64,000 nt of DNA from Pedobacter cryoconitis. GTDB lineage: Bacteria; Bacteroidota; Bacteroidia; Sphingobacteriales; Sphingobacteriaceae. Both the position numbers and the translations under genes were made by a program. Position 1 is the first letter of the stretch. Each line of letters begins with the position of its first letter. This document shows positions 34,324 through 43,112 of the stretch, piece by piece. The DNA lies in assembly GCF_014200605.1 (NCBI RefSeq), contig NZ_JACHCE010000005.1, positions 1 to 64,000 on the forward strand, in the 5' to 3' direction. The notes under the pieces are model-generated. The model searched no databases and was not told where the DNA came from. It saw only the letters and a program-made list of their open reading frames with translations.

Positions 34324-35409
34324 TTAATCCTGTTTTCTTCTCTCAGTTAAGTATTTCCGGACAGGAATATCATAAATGACCATGACTAAATAAGCGAAGC
34401 CAACTAAAAGAATTGTTCCTGTTATTATAATCAGTGCTATTTGAGTATTTCCTGGTTTATGGGTTGTGCAATAATTTAAAAACATCCATATCACAGTATA
34501 ATGAGTCATATAAAGTGGATAAGATATTTTTCCTGAAAACACACATAGTTTTTTAAATCCCTGTGTTAATGTTGCTCCAGCGCCTAATGCGATCAATAAA
34601 GGGAAATAGAATAATACAACAATTGGTTCTGTTACCCAGTTCCATTTAGTAAAAGGCATAAGAAACGACAGTATCAATAAGACAGAAAGGCCCATAAAGC
34701 CTATGTTGTTTTTGATAATCCAATTAGACCGGTAGATAAGAAGTCCTGCTAAAAACGAATAAGATATACGGGCACAACCTTCCCAAAAATTTGCTCCGGC
34801 CCATCCACCCATTAATGCACCTGCATGATAACTTACAAAACAAAGCACTATAGCCGCAATAACAGTTAAAGGAAGCAAATAATTGCGTCCAATTCTATAA
34901 AGTGCGGTAGCATAAACGATATTGGCAATGTATTCCCAGAATAAAGACCAGGAAGGCGCACTAATACCAAATAAATTGAAAGAGCGTTCTGTTATTACCG
35001 GGAAGGGAATAAGGAAAATGGAAGTTAGAAATATGAGTATAGTTTTGCCGGTCCCATACAACTCAGGATGGCCACCGAAAGGATCATAGAGGAAAGCTAA
35101 TAAACCTAGTATTGATCCTAAAATAACTAAAGGGTGCAATCTTATTAATCTTGATTTAAAGAACGCCATGATTCCCATTTTTCCAATACGGTCATCATAA
35201 GCATAGCCAATTACAAATCCAGATAGACAGAAAAAAAAGTCAACAGCTAAAAAGCCATGTGCAATGAAGTTTTTGGTATAGTCTGAAAAGGCCATTTCCA
35301 TAAAATGGAAAAGTACAATCGCCAAAGCCGCTACTCCTCTTAATCCGTCAAGAATTTCAAAATGCTTTTTAGTTTTTAGAAGATCAGGGCTTATCGTTTT
35401 TACGGTCAT
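34324..35409 (-). CDS. acyltransferase 3 family membrane protein
   Basis: The 361-residue polytopic protein has about ten membrane helices. The family's N-terminal signature is present: LDGLRGVAALAIVLFHFME, with the catalytic-type His of the first helix, then FFCLSGFVIGY and SRLIRLHPL. Such enzymes O-acetylate or O-acylate envelope sugars, using acyl-CoA on the cytoplasmic side. The acceptor is unknown; no glycan cluster is adjacent. It is flanked by a 101-bp gap from TetR and a 198-bp gap from DUF2625, each without a convincing site. Confidence 0.92.
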   Translation of the reverse strand: MTVKTISPDLLKTKKHFEILDGLRGVAALAIVLFHFMEMAFSDYTKNFIAHGFLAVDFFFCLSGFVIGYAYDDRIGKMGIMAFFKSRLIRLHPLVILGSILGLLAFLYDPFGGHPELYGTGKTILIFLTSIFLIPFPVITERSFNLFGISAPSWSLFWEYIANIVYATALYRIGRNYLLPLTVIAAIVLCFVSYHAGALMGGWAGANFWEGCARISYSFLAGLLIYRSNWIIKNNIGFMGLSVLLILSFLMPFTKWNWVTEPIVVLFYFPLLIALGAGATLTQGFKKLCVFSGKISYPLYMTHYTVIWMFLNYCTTHKPGNTQIALIIITGTILLVGFAYLVMVIYDIPVRKYLTERRKQD

Positions 35410-35607
35410 TTATCTTTGGTTAGCAGGTTTAATCTAATTGTACAAACAAAATTGAATCCTTGTACTATTCCAAGATTACCAAATAATAACGATTTTATCA
35501 AATGATTAGCTGTTACATAACAGAATACAAGGCGTTATTAACTGACTTCTGTAATTATCGGTTCTGCCTATCCTAAATAATACAGACAGATCTGTATTTT
35601 CTGAATT

Positions 35608-36375
35608 TTATTGAGAATCAGTAGTGCTTTCTGTTTTAAGCTCCTTCTGTTTAGTCATGTTAAAATTGAAAAGTTCTTCAGTTGGTACTAGTTTACGTTT
35701 GCACTTTTCTATATCAGTACCTTCTGCAGTCCATAAATACGGATAAAAACTATAAGATTTACTTCCATCAAGTTTAGCAATAAACTTGTCCCAGGTAGAC
35801 CATCTCAGGCCTTTGTAGAATGAAGAAAGATCACCATCAAAACAGAAACGAATAAATTCGCTATAACCAAGACCTAATGGTTCCCAATTCAGACTATTTG
35901 GCGCGAAATAATAAACATTTTTCAAATCCTGACCAAATGCCCCATAGTTTATCGCAAAAAAACCACCGGCAGCATCATCAGCAATTAATAGATATTGAGG
36001 TTTATCTCCATACTCCTGTATTGTCTTTCCCTTATTCCATTCTGGAACAGAGCGGTTTAGTTTGGCACTTCCTGAACCTAAAATCCTCAACCAGCCATTA
36101 TCAATCATAATTCCTCCGCTATTGTAAATTACTGCGCCTAATGTGGAATAAGTTGAAACCTGTGTGTTAACCAGTGCTTGTTTAGCATTGACAGAATCAA
36201 CTTCGAGGATTTCTACTTTGTTTTTAGCAGAATCAATCCATTTTTGAACAAGAGGCCATGCTGGATCTGTTTTATTAATCAGTTCATCCAGACTTTGCAT
36301 CTTATTTTGTGCAAAAGTATTTAGAGAAATCAGGCTTATACTTAATATAAGGAGTCTTTTAAATGCGCTTTTCAT
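35608..36375 (-). CDS. DUF2625 family exported protein
   Basis: The protein has 255 residues with a signal peptide (residues 1-22, SISLISLNTFAQ). The rest follows the DUF2625 pattern throughout: MQSLDELINKTDPAWPLVQ, GGIMIDNGWLRILGSG, YLLIADDAAGGFFAINYGAF and FYKGLRWSTWDKF. Residues 215-235 hold LWTAEGTDIEKCKRK. The function of the family is unknown; the core resembles SMI1/KNR4-like domains, which occur in toxin immunity proteins, but export argues for another role. It stands alone. Confidence 0.85.
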   Translation of the reverse strand: MKSAFKRLLILSISLISLNTFAQNKMQSLDELINKTDPAWPLVQKWIDSAKNKVEILEVDSVNAKQALVNTQVSTYSTLGAVIYNSGGIMIDNGWLRILGSGSAKLNRSVPEWNKGKTIQEYGDKPQYLLIADDAAGGFFAINYGAFGQDLKNVYYFAPNSLNWEPLGLGYSEFIRFCFDGDLSSFYKGLRWSTWDKFIAKLDGSKSYSFYPYLWTAEGTDIEKCKRKLVPTEELFNFNMTKQKELKTESTTDSQ

Positions 36376-36395
36376 TAGAACAGGACTTATGTTAT

Positions 36396-36403
36396 CAAAG
36401 ATA
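36396..36403 (-). promoter_or_regulatory. -7 box for the DUF2625 gene
   Basis: TATCTTTG on the minus strand is identical to the -7 box of the ABC-F gene. A CAAA complement (TTTG) lies 22 bp further up at 36426-36429, slightly beyond the normal spacing. The inferred leader is about 14 nt. Confidence 0.35.
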
Positions 36404-36490
36404 AGATGATAAACTGAATTTAATCCAAAAATCTTATAAGAGCTTATTATAGTATGAATCTTCCAGAGAACTGGTATATTTGTCGCAATT

Positions 36491-36808
36491 ATGGGTTACG
36501 CAAAAGAAAGAGGAAAGCTTGAAAAGCTATTAAGAATAGTTGGTTTAAATACTTACGATGAGAAAAGTTTAGCTGCTCTCGTTGATACACATGAAAAATA
36601 TTCACATACGGTGAGGATATTGAAAAATAAAGAACCAGAGATATTCAGTGCTCTTTATACCAATGAATTACAGGAAGTAAAAGATAGCAGAAAAGCGCTT
36701 AAAGAAGCAGACACAGATGAAGCACGTCAAACTAGCTTCATCGCTTATAAAGAAACGCTATTACGCGCTTTAGAAAACGCGATTAAAGCTACAAACGAAA
36801 CTTTATAA
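36491..36808 (+). CDS. small helical protein of unknown function
   Basis: This is a 105-residue, strongly charged protein predicted to be nearly all helix, with no signal or membrane segment. Recurring wording such as LEKLLRIVGLNTYDEKSLAALVDTH and RKALKEADTDEARQTSF does not match a family I know. Codon use looks like the neighbours. A -7 box TATATTTG at 36475-36482 places the transcript start close to the ATG, and a good terminator follows the gene, so it is a real monocistronic unit. No function can be inferred from context. Confidence 0.7.
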   Translation: MGYAKERGKLEKLLRIVGLNTYDEKSLAALVDTHEKYSHTVRILKNKEPEIFSALYTNELQEVKDSRKALKEADTDEARQTSFIAYKETLLRALENAIKATNETL

Positions 36809-36869
36809 TAAGTTATATACAGGCTGTCAGGAAACTATAATGACCTGGTTAGTCTTAATCAGATAATAA

Positions 36870-36905
36870 GAGCGGCCATATTAATAATATGGCCGCTTTT
36901 TATTT
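36870..36905. terminator. Rho-independent terminator
   Basis: AGCGGCCATATT / AATATGGCCGCT is a near-perfect 12-bp stem with an AA-centred loop, then TTTTTATTT. It follows the small helical protein gene by 60 bp. The remaining 190 bp before the TonB gene show nothing definite. Confidence 0.9.
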
Positions 36906-37094
36906 CTTTTTGCCCGGTATAATCCTGTAAAATAGTCTGCTAACTCCATATAGGAGGAGTGATTATAGTCGCAATGAATCTTGTTTTAGCTAAAATGTTT
37001 TCTTTTTATGGAAAGCTTAAAGAATGAGCATCCCTATTATAAATGAGCTCCGGGCCATTTAATTGTATGGTGTTAACTTCTAAATTCTAAAGCA

Positions 37095-37916
37095 ATGTTA
37101 GGTTCAAAAATCGATTTATTTGGCAATGAGTGGCTTGATGTAGTATTTGATCAGAAAAACAAAAGTTACGGGGCGTATGCGCTTCGCAGACAGAGCTCTT
37201 CTGATACAGTTAAAGCACTTTTTATCGCAGGTTCACTTTTTATTCTATTGTTTCTATCTCCCGGAATCATTAGTTTAATTAGAGGGAATACGACAACAGA
37301 AGATAGCTATGAGCGAGAGACCCCTGTAGCTATGCAGCCTCCACCAGCTGTCAATCCCAAGACCCCACCACCGGTTTCTGTTGAACCACCCAAAGCAAAG
37401 GAAAATAGTCTTAAATTTCCACCACCAATAGTGGTTGATAAAGTTGTTAATGAAGATCCGCCGCAAATTAAGCAGCTTGAAGCTGCAAATCCGGGACAAA
37501 AAACTATAATAGGTGAGCCTGAGGGGCAAATTGTTATTACCGGGGCTACTGGTGAAGGAATAAAGCAAGCTGCCGCAGCAGAAGACAATCATGTGTATGA
37601 GCCTTATGTGCCTCTTGAAGTACAACCCATGTTTCCTGGCGGAATGGATAAGTTTTATACTTATCTTTCTAAAGCGATCAAATATCCTGGAATGGCTCAG
37701 GAAAACAAAGTTCAGGGTAAAGTATTTCTATCTTTTATCGTTGAAAAGAATGGAGCACTTACTGATATTAAGGTAGAGCGGAAATTGGGATCAGGTACCG
37801 ATGAAGAAGCTATTCGTGTATTAAAAGCTAGTCCGCACTGGCTGCCTGGTATTCAGAACGGAAAGCCTGTTCGTGTAAAATATAATATTCCAATCAGTTT
37901 TGCACTCTCTGAATAA
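37095..37916 (+). CDS. energy transducer TonB-family protein
   Basis: The protein has 273 residues. The N-terminal part up to residue 38 (LDVVFDQKNKSYGAYALR) is the usual Bacteroidota TonB leader, followed by one membrane helix (about 41-61). A periplasmic proline-rich stretch (about 77-112, e.g. MQPPPAVNPKTPPPVSVEPP) spans the cell wall. Residues 188-273 are the TonB C-terminal domain (MFPGGMDKFYTYLSKAIKYP, VQGKVFLSFIVEKNG). It passes proton-motive force to TonB-dependent receptors such as the SusC homologue here, though which receptor is unknown. ExbB/ExbD genes are not adjacent. Confidence 0.94.
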   Translation: MLGSKIDLFGNEWLDVVFDQKNKSYGAYALRRQSSSDTVKALFIAGSLFILLFLSPGIISLIRGNTTTEDSYERETPVAMQPPPAVNPKTPPPVSVEPPKAKENSLKFPPPIVVDKVVNEDPPQIKQLEAANPGQKTIIGEPEGQIVITGATGEGIKQAAAAEDNHVYEPYVPLEVQPMFPGGMDKFYTYLSKAIKYPGMAQENKVQGKVFLSFIVEKNGALTDIKVERKLGSGTDEEAIRVLKASPHWLPGIQNGKPVRVKYNIPISFALSE

Positions 37917-37963
37917 ATTAGTACTGCTTTCTGAATAAATAATAAGGTGGTATCATTTCATAA

Positions 37964-38008
37964 ATTTAAGGCCGTATCCTCTCAATTGAGAAGGTACGGC
38001 CTTAAATA
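37964..38008. terminator. bidirectional Rho-independent terminator
   Basis: TTTAAGGCCGTA pairs with TACGGCCTTAAA around an inner palindrome CTCAATTGAG. It separates the convergent TonB and acetyltransferase genes. Confidence 0.88.
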
Positions 38009-38015
38009 TGATAAA

Positions 38016-38516
38016 TCAGATTCTTTTTCCTAATATTTTAAGACTTTTTTCTTCGCCATCAAGTACCGCTACATCAGGAAGAGTACCCCAGTCTTCAAAT
38101 CCAAAATATCTGAATAATTTAAGGCTCGGTTCGTTATGAGCGAAAATAAATCCCAGAATAGTTTTGATACCCAGTTCGGCGCATTTATTTAACGAATAAG
38201 CCAATATTTTTTTACCCATTCCTTTACCACGCTGTTTTTCGTCCAGATATATACTGATCTCTGCCGTCCCATTATAAGCAGGTCTGCCATAAAAAGCCTG
38301 AAAACTTATCCAGCCAATAATCTGGTTGTTTTCATCTTCAATTACCCAAAGTGGATGTTTAGTTGAAGTATGTTGTTCAAACCACTTCATTTTACTCTCT
38401 ACACTTACCGGTTCGGTATCAGCTGTTACCATTCTTGAAGCTATTGTCGAATTATATATAGCTACTATTGGTTCAAGATCAGGTAATGTTGCATTTCTGT
38501 AGTCTATTTCTGACAT
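38016..38516 (-). CDS. GNAT-family N-acetyltransferase
   Basis: This is a 166-residue GNAT of the phosphinothricin-acetyltransferase-like type. The acetyl-CoA motif is seen in EISIYLDEKQRGKGMGKKIL, followed by FIFAHNEPSLKLFRYFGFEDWG. The N-terminal wording YRNATLPDLEPIVAIYN is usual for this subgroup. Members acetylate amino acids such as methionine sulfoximine; the true substrate is unknown. It stands alone, with a shared terminator downstream. Confidence 0.93.
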   Translation of the reverse strand: MSEIDYRNATLPDLEPIVAIYNSTIASRMVTADTEPVSVESKMKWFEQHTSTKHPLWVIEDENNQIIGWISFQAFYGRPAYNGTAEISIYLDEKQRGKGMGKKILAYSLNKCAELGIKTILGFIFAHNEPSLKLFRYFGFEDWGTLPDVAVLDGEEKSLKILGKRI

Positions 38517-38631
38517 TTTATAAATAATAGAGTTAATAATTGGCTAATTTATGGTTTTAGTTTGCTTTTTTAGGGTAAAATGATCATGTTTTGGCTAAAT
38601 ATTGGATTTTAATTAGTGAATTCCTCTTAAT

Positions 38632-40893
38632 TTAATAAGTTATAGTCAGACCACCGCCATAACCCATATCACTGTCGTAATGTGTAGAAAGAGAAAAATA
38701 CTTGGTTACTGCATATCTGAAACCAGCCATATACTCTCTGTCAGTATTTCCGGACAGATTTAATCTCAATCTGTTTGTAATCGGAATATCTTCACGTTTG
38801 AGTTGAAAACGAAATTTTCCTTTGCTGTCCACCCTGGCTTCGGCGGTAACCAGCATAGGCAGCATATATTGCATACCCGCAACAAAGGCTTTTCTGTTTG
38901 ACTGATTTGTCAGTTGTCCAAACATATTTTTCTCATTTTCATTCTCTCTGCTGTTATAATGGTAATCGAAACCAACAAAAGGCATTAGCCATTGCATTTT
39001 TCCTATATATCTTCCAAAATAAGTTTCGCTTTCAAATCCGTGTTTTGCGTTAAGTCCTAATCTCCATTCTGTAGAAATACTATAACGGGTGTTCGCTAAC
39101 CTGGCAGTACCGTCACTACCATTACTTTCCAAACCTATATTGGACATCAGGTGCATTTTTCTGTCATCACTGTATAGCTTTTGGATTGCAGCTTTAGGAT
39201 CAGGAATCTGCAAATTGGGAGGTGAGTTTTCATAACTGAAGATCCTGCCCATTCCACTCATCATATGATATAAGATGTGGCAATGAAAAAACCAGTCTCC
39301 GCTTTCTGTAGCAGCAAATTCTATAGTATCAGTTTCCATGGGCATAATATCAAGCACGTTTTTTAGGGGTGCATATTCGCCCTGCCCATTTAATACACGA
39401 AAATCATGACCATGAAGATGCATAGGGTGGCGCATCATAGAATTATTGTAGAGTATAATCTTTACATTTTCTCCTTTTTTGATCAGGATCTTATCTGATT
39501 CTGAGACCGTTTTATTATCAATAGTCCACACATAGCGATTCATATTTCCGGTTAGTTCGAAACGTAATAGTTTTTCAGGCCCTTTCCTTAAAGTAGTTTT
39601 TTCAGTAGCCTTTAACATGCCATAATTAAGAGTAACCAGGTCAGGCTTATCTCCCATATCCATGTCCTTCATATCCATTTGATCCGGCATGTCTTTTTTA
39701 CCTGCCTTATCCATTTGATGACGGGTAACTGCTGCCGGCTTTTTCTTTCCATAATTGTCTCCGGTAATTTCAGGATACATGACTGTATTCATGTCCATTT
39801 GCTGATTGCTCATTTCCATGCCCATAGGCGCCATATCCCCATTCATTTTCATCATACCGTTCATCATTTTCATCCCCTCAAAGTATTTTAGTTTTCCTAA
39901 AGGTTTAGCTGGCACTTTAGTCCCGCTTCCAAGCCATAAAGAAGTAGAACCTGTACGATCTTCGGCAGTAGATAAAAACTCGTAACTCTTATTTTCCGGA
40001 ACAGTTACAATGACATCATAGGTTTCTGAAGGGGCAATAATCAGGCGGTCTACTTCAACAGGCTCTACATCGTTACCATCATTAGCCACCACAGTAATTT
40101 TACCTCCCGAATAGGTTAACCAGAAATAAGTGGAAGAGCTGCCTCCAACCACGCGCAATTTTACTTTATCTCCTGCTTTAAACTGAGGCTGTTCATTGAT
40201 TTGTTTGCCATTCGTTAAAAACTTCTCATAGTAAACATCACTGACATCCATTGCATTCATCCGCTTCCATTCATTCGTAACTTTGGTTTTAAAGTAACCC
40301 TTTTGTATGGCTTCTGCATACCCCTGTGTAGTTCCTTTACGGATAGCAAACCAGTCATTGGCATTATGAAGTGAGCGGTCTACTTCTTCGGGTTTCATAT
40401 CTGTCCAGTCACTCAGTACTATTGGAATGGCGGGAATGGCCGGTTCATTTTTCTTATTAAAAATAAGTGCACCATACATGCCGCTTTGTTCCTGCAGCAT
40501 AGTATGGCTATGATACCAGTAAGTCCCATTTTGTTTAACCTGAAACTTATACAGATAAGTAGAATGGGCTTTGATAGGCATTTGTGTCAAAAAAGGCACT
40601 CCATCCATTTCATTAGGCAGGAATACACCGTGCCAGTGGATAGATGTTTCCATATTCATCAGGTTGTGCACATAAATTTCTGCCGTGTCACCTTCAGTAA
40701 AAACCAGCGCCGGGCCCGGAATGCTTCCATTAACGGCCATAGCCATTTTAGGTTTTCCCGAAAAATTGACGGTGGTATCATTGACGTAGAGGTCGTAACG
40801 GACAACTTTCTGCCGGTCATTATTTGTCTGGGTTTGCGCTGAGGCAAACCCATAAATACTCATGAATAATATATAGATGATTAATTTTTTCAT
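38632..40893 (-). CDS. CopA-like multicopper oxidase with C-terminal barrel-like extension
   Basis: The protein has 753 residues. A signal peptide (1-19) precedes three cupredoxin domains with all copper motifs: HWHGVFLPNEMDG, WYHSHTMLQEQSG, HPMHLHGHDF and HCHILYHMMSGMG (His535, Cys536 and His537 by position). A Met-rich insert (about 343-425, with MKMMNGMMKMNGDM and MDMKDMDMGDK) suggests binding of Cu(I) and cuprous-oxidase activity. The last 175 residues are extra: alternating strands such as RLGLNAKHGFESETYFGRYI and ending GGGLTITY, resembling an outer-membrane CopB-like barrel region. It overlaps the haem-binding gene start by 4 bp and ends a five-gene metal operon. Confidence 0.9.
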   Translation of the reverse strand: MKKLIIYILFMSIYGFASAQTQTNNDRQKVVRYDLYVNDTTVNFSGKPKMAMAVNGSIPGPALVFTEGDTAEIYVHNLMNMETSIHWHGVFLPNEMDGVPFLTQMPIKAHSTYLYKFQVKQNGTYWYHSHTMLQEQSGMYGALIFNKKNEPAIPAIPIVLSDWTDMKPEEVDRSLHNANDWFAIRKGTTQGYAEAIQKGYFKTKVTNEWKRMNAMDVSDVYYEKFLTNGKQINEQPQFKAGDKVKLRVVGGSSSTYFWLTYSGGKITVVANDGNDVEPVEVDRLIIAPSETYDVIVTVPENKSYEFLSTAEDRTGSTSLWLGSGTKVPAKPLGKLKYFEGMKMMNGMMKMNGDMAPMGMEMSNQQMDMNTVMYPEITGDNYGKKKPAAVTRHQMDKAGKKDMPDQMDMKDMDMGDKPDLVTLNYGMLKATEKTTLRKGPEKLLRFELTGNMNRYVWTIDNKTVSESDKILIKKGENVKIILYNNSMMRHPMHLHGHDFRVLNGQGEYAPLKNVLDIMPMETDTIEFAATESGDWFFHCHILYHMMSGMGRIFSYENSPPNLQIPDPKAAIQKLYSDDRKMHLMSNIGLESNGSDGTARLANTRYSISTEWRLGLNAKHGFESETYFGRYIGKMQWLMPFVGFDYHYNSRENENEKNMFGQLTNQSNRKAFVAGMQYMLPMLVTAEARVDSKGKFRFQLKREDIPITNRLRLNLSGNTDREYMAGFRYAVTKYFSLSTHYDSDMGYGGGLTITY

Positions 40894-41360
40894 TTTTCTT
40901 TTATTAATGAAAGACTGTCTTTCGTTTTTTCAATCCAATTGATAACTAGCTTTTTATCATTCTCTGCTAATTTAGCTTCTCTATGGATTAATGTATAAGA
41001 TGCTATCGGCATCGTTTCATCCTGAATACTGTTGATGACCGCCTTTAATTTGCTTTGTTGTCTGCGTACAGAATAACTGCCGAAATCGCTGAAATTAAGT
41101 TCTTTTTTTCCTTTATTGATATGTGAGGCCATCCATCCGCTTACAGGCTGCAGGTTTGCATACCAGGGATAACGGGTATAATCACTATGACAATCATAGC
41201 AGGAATTTTTCAGGATCGCCTGTACCCTTAAGGGTACAGGATAGATCTTGTTTATAGCTGTGTTTCTGAGGCGGCTGTCCTGATTCCTGATAACCGGAAT
41301 AAATTGTATACTTATCACCAGCAGGATGATCATGGCCAGTACTACTTTAACCAGGCGCAT
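40890..41360 (-). CDS. haem-binding domain protein, membrane-anchored
   Basis: The 156-residue protein has an N-terminal membrane anchor (about 6-24) and then the haem-bd pattern: LRNTAINKIYPVPLRVQAIL, CYDCHSDYTRYPWYANLQPV with one CxxCH, and WMASHINKGKKELNFSDF. It is a periplasmic monohaem c-type protein. It often accompanies copper or cytochrome genes in Bacteroidota, and may feed or draw electrons from the multicopper oxidase next door (4-bp overlap). The DUF3347 gene upstream is only 4 bp away. Confidence 0.9.
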   Translation of the reverse strand: MRLVKVVLAMIILLVISIQFIPVIRNQDSRLRNTAINKIYPVPLRVQAILKNSCYDCHSDYTRYPWYANLQPVSGWMASHINKGKKELNFSDFGSYSVRRQQSKLKAVINSIQDETMPIASYTLIHREAKLAENDKKLVINWIEKTKDSLSLIKEK

Positions 41361-41364
41361 AAAT

Positions 41365-41940
41365 TTAATTCAGTGTTTCCAGCTCACTGCCACAAGTGCC
41401 CATTTTTTTTCCCAGGTAAGGGTTCTGAATGGTTTTGGTCTCGCTGATCCAGTTTCCACCTTTTTTGTTATTATACATCGGGCAATGATCATAATATAAC
41501 CTCTGACCGGAATTTTTATCTGCTTTAGCCAGTTCATAAATTTCCTGGCTTAACTGCTCAAAATGTTCACGCTGATGTTTAATATTTCCAGCGTTTGCAC
41601 CAATATGTTCCCCATGTTCTTTAACATCATCTGCTATATCATTAAATACTTTAGCCTGTGCAGGTGCCAGACTTGATGGTATTACTTTTTCTACTGCCAT
41701 TTTTAAGGTATTACCAGCATTTGCTGCCGCTTGATCATCATCATTTACCAAAGCATTTTTAAGTTGAAGATAGGCTGAAATAACCTCTTGAACAGGAGAT
41801 TTTGTAGCTTTTTTTTCAGATTGATCAGCCAAAGCGGACTTTTTTACTTGCGGTTGATCTTTTGCCGTTTGGTTTGAATTGCTATTGCATGCACTTAAAA
41901 AAATAGTGACTATAGTGATGCTTAACAGGAAGTTTTTCAT
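41365..41940 (-). CDS. DUF3347 lipoprotein (copy 1)
   Basis: The protein has 191 residues from the ATG at 41940, giving a lipoprotein signal (MKNFLLSITIVTIFLSAC, Cys18). An ATG further upstream adds 28 residues that do not fit. A low-complexity Lys/Gln/Ser linker leads to the DUF3347 domain (about 65-190), with VISAYLQLKNALVNDDDQAA and the metal-type end YYDHCPMYNNKKGGNW and MGTCGSELE. The paired Cys and His/Met residues suggest copper or related metal binding. It belongs to the oxidase operon. Confidence 0.88.
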   Translation of the reverse strand: MKNFLLSITIVTIFLSACNSNSNQTAKDQPQVKKSALADQSEKKATKSPVQEVISAYLQLKNALVNDDDQAAANAGNTLKMAVEKVIPSSLAPAQAKVFNDIADDVKEHGEHIGANAGNIKHQREHFEQLSQEIYELAKADKNSGQRLYYDHCPMYNNKKGGNWISETKTIQNPYLGKKMGTCGSELETLN

Positions 41941-41993
41941 GTTTGTTTTTATTAAAGCCCTGATCTTGTACAGATCAGGGTAATTAAAGATAT

Positions 41994-42467
41994 TTATTTT
42001 AAGGTTTCCGTTACTTTTCCGCAAGTGAGCATAGCACTGCCATAATACGGGTTTTTAACAGCTTGTCTGCTACTTAACCAGCTGCTTTTTTTCATAGGAC
42101 AATAAAGCTCGTAAACTGGTTCGTCTGATAGTTTTGATGTTTTAGCAAAAGCAATCATATGTGCAGAAAAAGCAGAAAAATAATCACGCTGACTTTTCAG
42201 ATCATTGCTGGCAGCAATTTTATCCGCATCTTCAGTCAGGGCTTTTTGTGTAGCCGGAGCTATAGTTTTAAGTACTCCACTATTCAGTGTCTTAACAAAT
42301 TCAGAAGCCTTAACAGCGGCTAATTTGGGATTGTCTGCTACAAGGGCATCTTTAACCCCATAATAAGAAGACAACAGGGAAGTAGGTTGTTCGGTGTTTT
42401 GTTGTGCAAATCCAGGTTGCACAAAGACTGCTGCTATTAAAGCAATCATAAATAATATCTTTTTCAT
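41994..42467 (-). CDS. DUF3347 periplasmic protein (copy 2)
   Basis: The protein has 157 residues and a type I signal peptide (1-21, VFVQPGFAQQ). The same domain follows: LLSSYYGVKDALVADNPKLA, then YELYCPMKKSSWLSSRQAVK and GSAMLTCGKVTETLK. It is shorter than copy 1 and lacks the lipobox, so one protein is membrane-tethered and one soluble. The family is linked to copper tolerance operons in Bacteroidota. It lies 53 bp upstream of copy 1. Confidence 0.88.
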   Translation of the reverse strand: MKKILFMIALIAAVFVQPGFAQQNTEQPTSLLSSYYGVKDALVADNPKLAAVKASEFVKTLNSGVLKTIAPATQKALTEDADKIAASNDLKSQRDYFSAFSAHMIAFAKTSKLSDEPVYELYCPMKKSSWLSSRQAVKNPYYGSAMLTCGKVTETLK

Positions 42468-42539
42468 TTTTATCGATTTTAATGGTGAACATAATTACCA
42501 CAGGACAGAATCATCCTGTTAGAACTAAATAACCTTAAA

Positions 42540-42977
42540 TCAAATCTGAAAACTTTGTATGGCAATGCGAACGTCCGGTACCGGAGCGCGGCTATGTCTG
42601 ACAAAATATATATTAGGAATATTTACCGGAATAGAAATCAGATTATGCTGAAAATAAAACGGTGTCTGTAAAATGGCCGGAAATGATAATTGAAAACCAA
42701 AAACAGCAGCAGAAAGCGCTTCTTTATCAGAAGTTGTTAATTTAGAAACCTCGTTTTTACAACAGTTTTCTTTTTCCTGATGCTGATGAGCAGTTTTTTG
42801 ATCATGCTGATGAAGACCGGCTTCCTCTTGCTGAGGATGTACCTGATTTCGCTGGTGGTGCATGCTGTTAAATCCCATATCCACTCCAAGTGCACAAGCA
42901 AAACCTATCACCGTATTCAAAAAGAATATGAGGATTAAAAAGGCAGCTTTAAGCTTTGTGGAACGGTGCAATTTCAT
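42540..42977 (-). CDS. His-rich secreted metal-binding-type protein (HYC_CC_PP-like)
   Basis: The protein has 145 residues from the ATG at 42977. An N-terminal hydrophobic segment (about 10-32) serves as signal or anchor. Residues 38-78 are packed with His (NSMHHQRNQVHPQQEE, LHQHDQKTAHQHQEKENCC), followed by a vicinal CC, as in small Bacteroidota HYC_CC_PP proteins found beside copper resistance genes. It is a likely periplasmic metal chelator or sensor-like protein. It is the first gene of the five-gene copper unit and lies opposite the second sterol desaturase. A -7 like TATATTTG sits at 42984-42991 on the minus strand. Confidence 0.7.
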   Translation of the reverse strand: MKLHRSTKLKAAFLILIFFLNTVIGFACALGVDMGFNSMHHQRNQVHPQQEEAGLHQHDQKTAHQHQEKENCCKNEVSKLTTSDKEALSAAVFGFQLSFPAILQTPFYFQHNLISIPVNIPNIYFVRHSRAPVPDVRIAIQSFQI

Positions 42978-43020
42978 GTAAGCCAAATATAGTTCAATAC
43001 TTTATCCTGAATTTACAGAA

Positions 43021-43040
43021 TTTGAATAAAAATATTCAAA
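43021..43040. promoter_or_regulatory. perfect palindrome between divergent genes
   Basis: TTTGAATA AAAA TATTCAAA, a perfect 8-bp inverted repeat, lies in the 135-bp gap between the His-rich protein gene (minus) and the sterol desaturase gene (plus). No T-tract follows it, so an operator is more likely than a terminator. It may link control of the metal operon. Confidence 0.4.
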
Positions 43041-43112
43041 ATTCCAACAAACTATAATTGTATAGCGTGGCTGCAGTTTTTTATTTTATAGAATAATTCA
43101 CTAATATGCATC

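Noticed and set aside
37275..37625. Cys/Trp-rich minus-strand frames under the TonB gene
   Set aside because: They arise from the proline-rich TonB linker read backwards, not from a separate gene.
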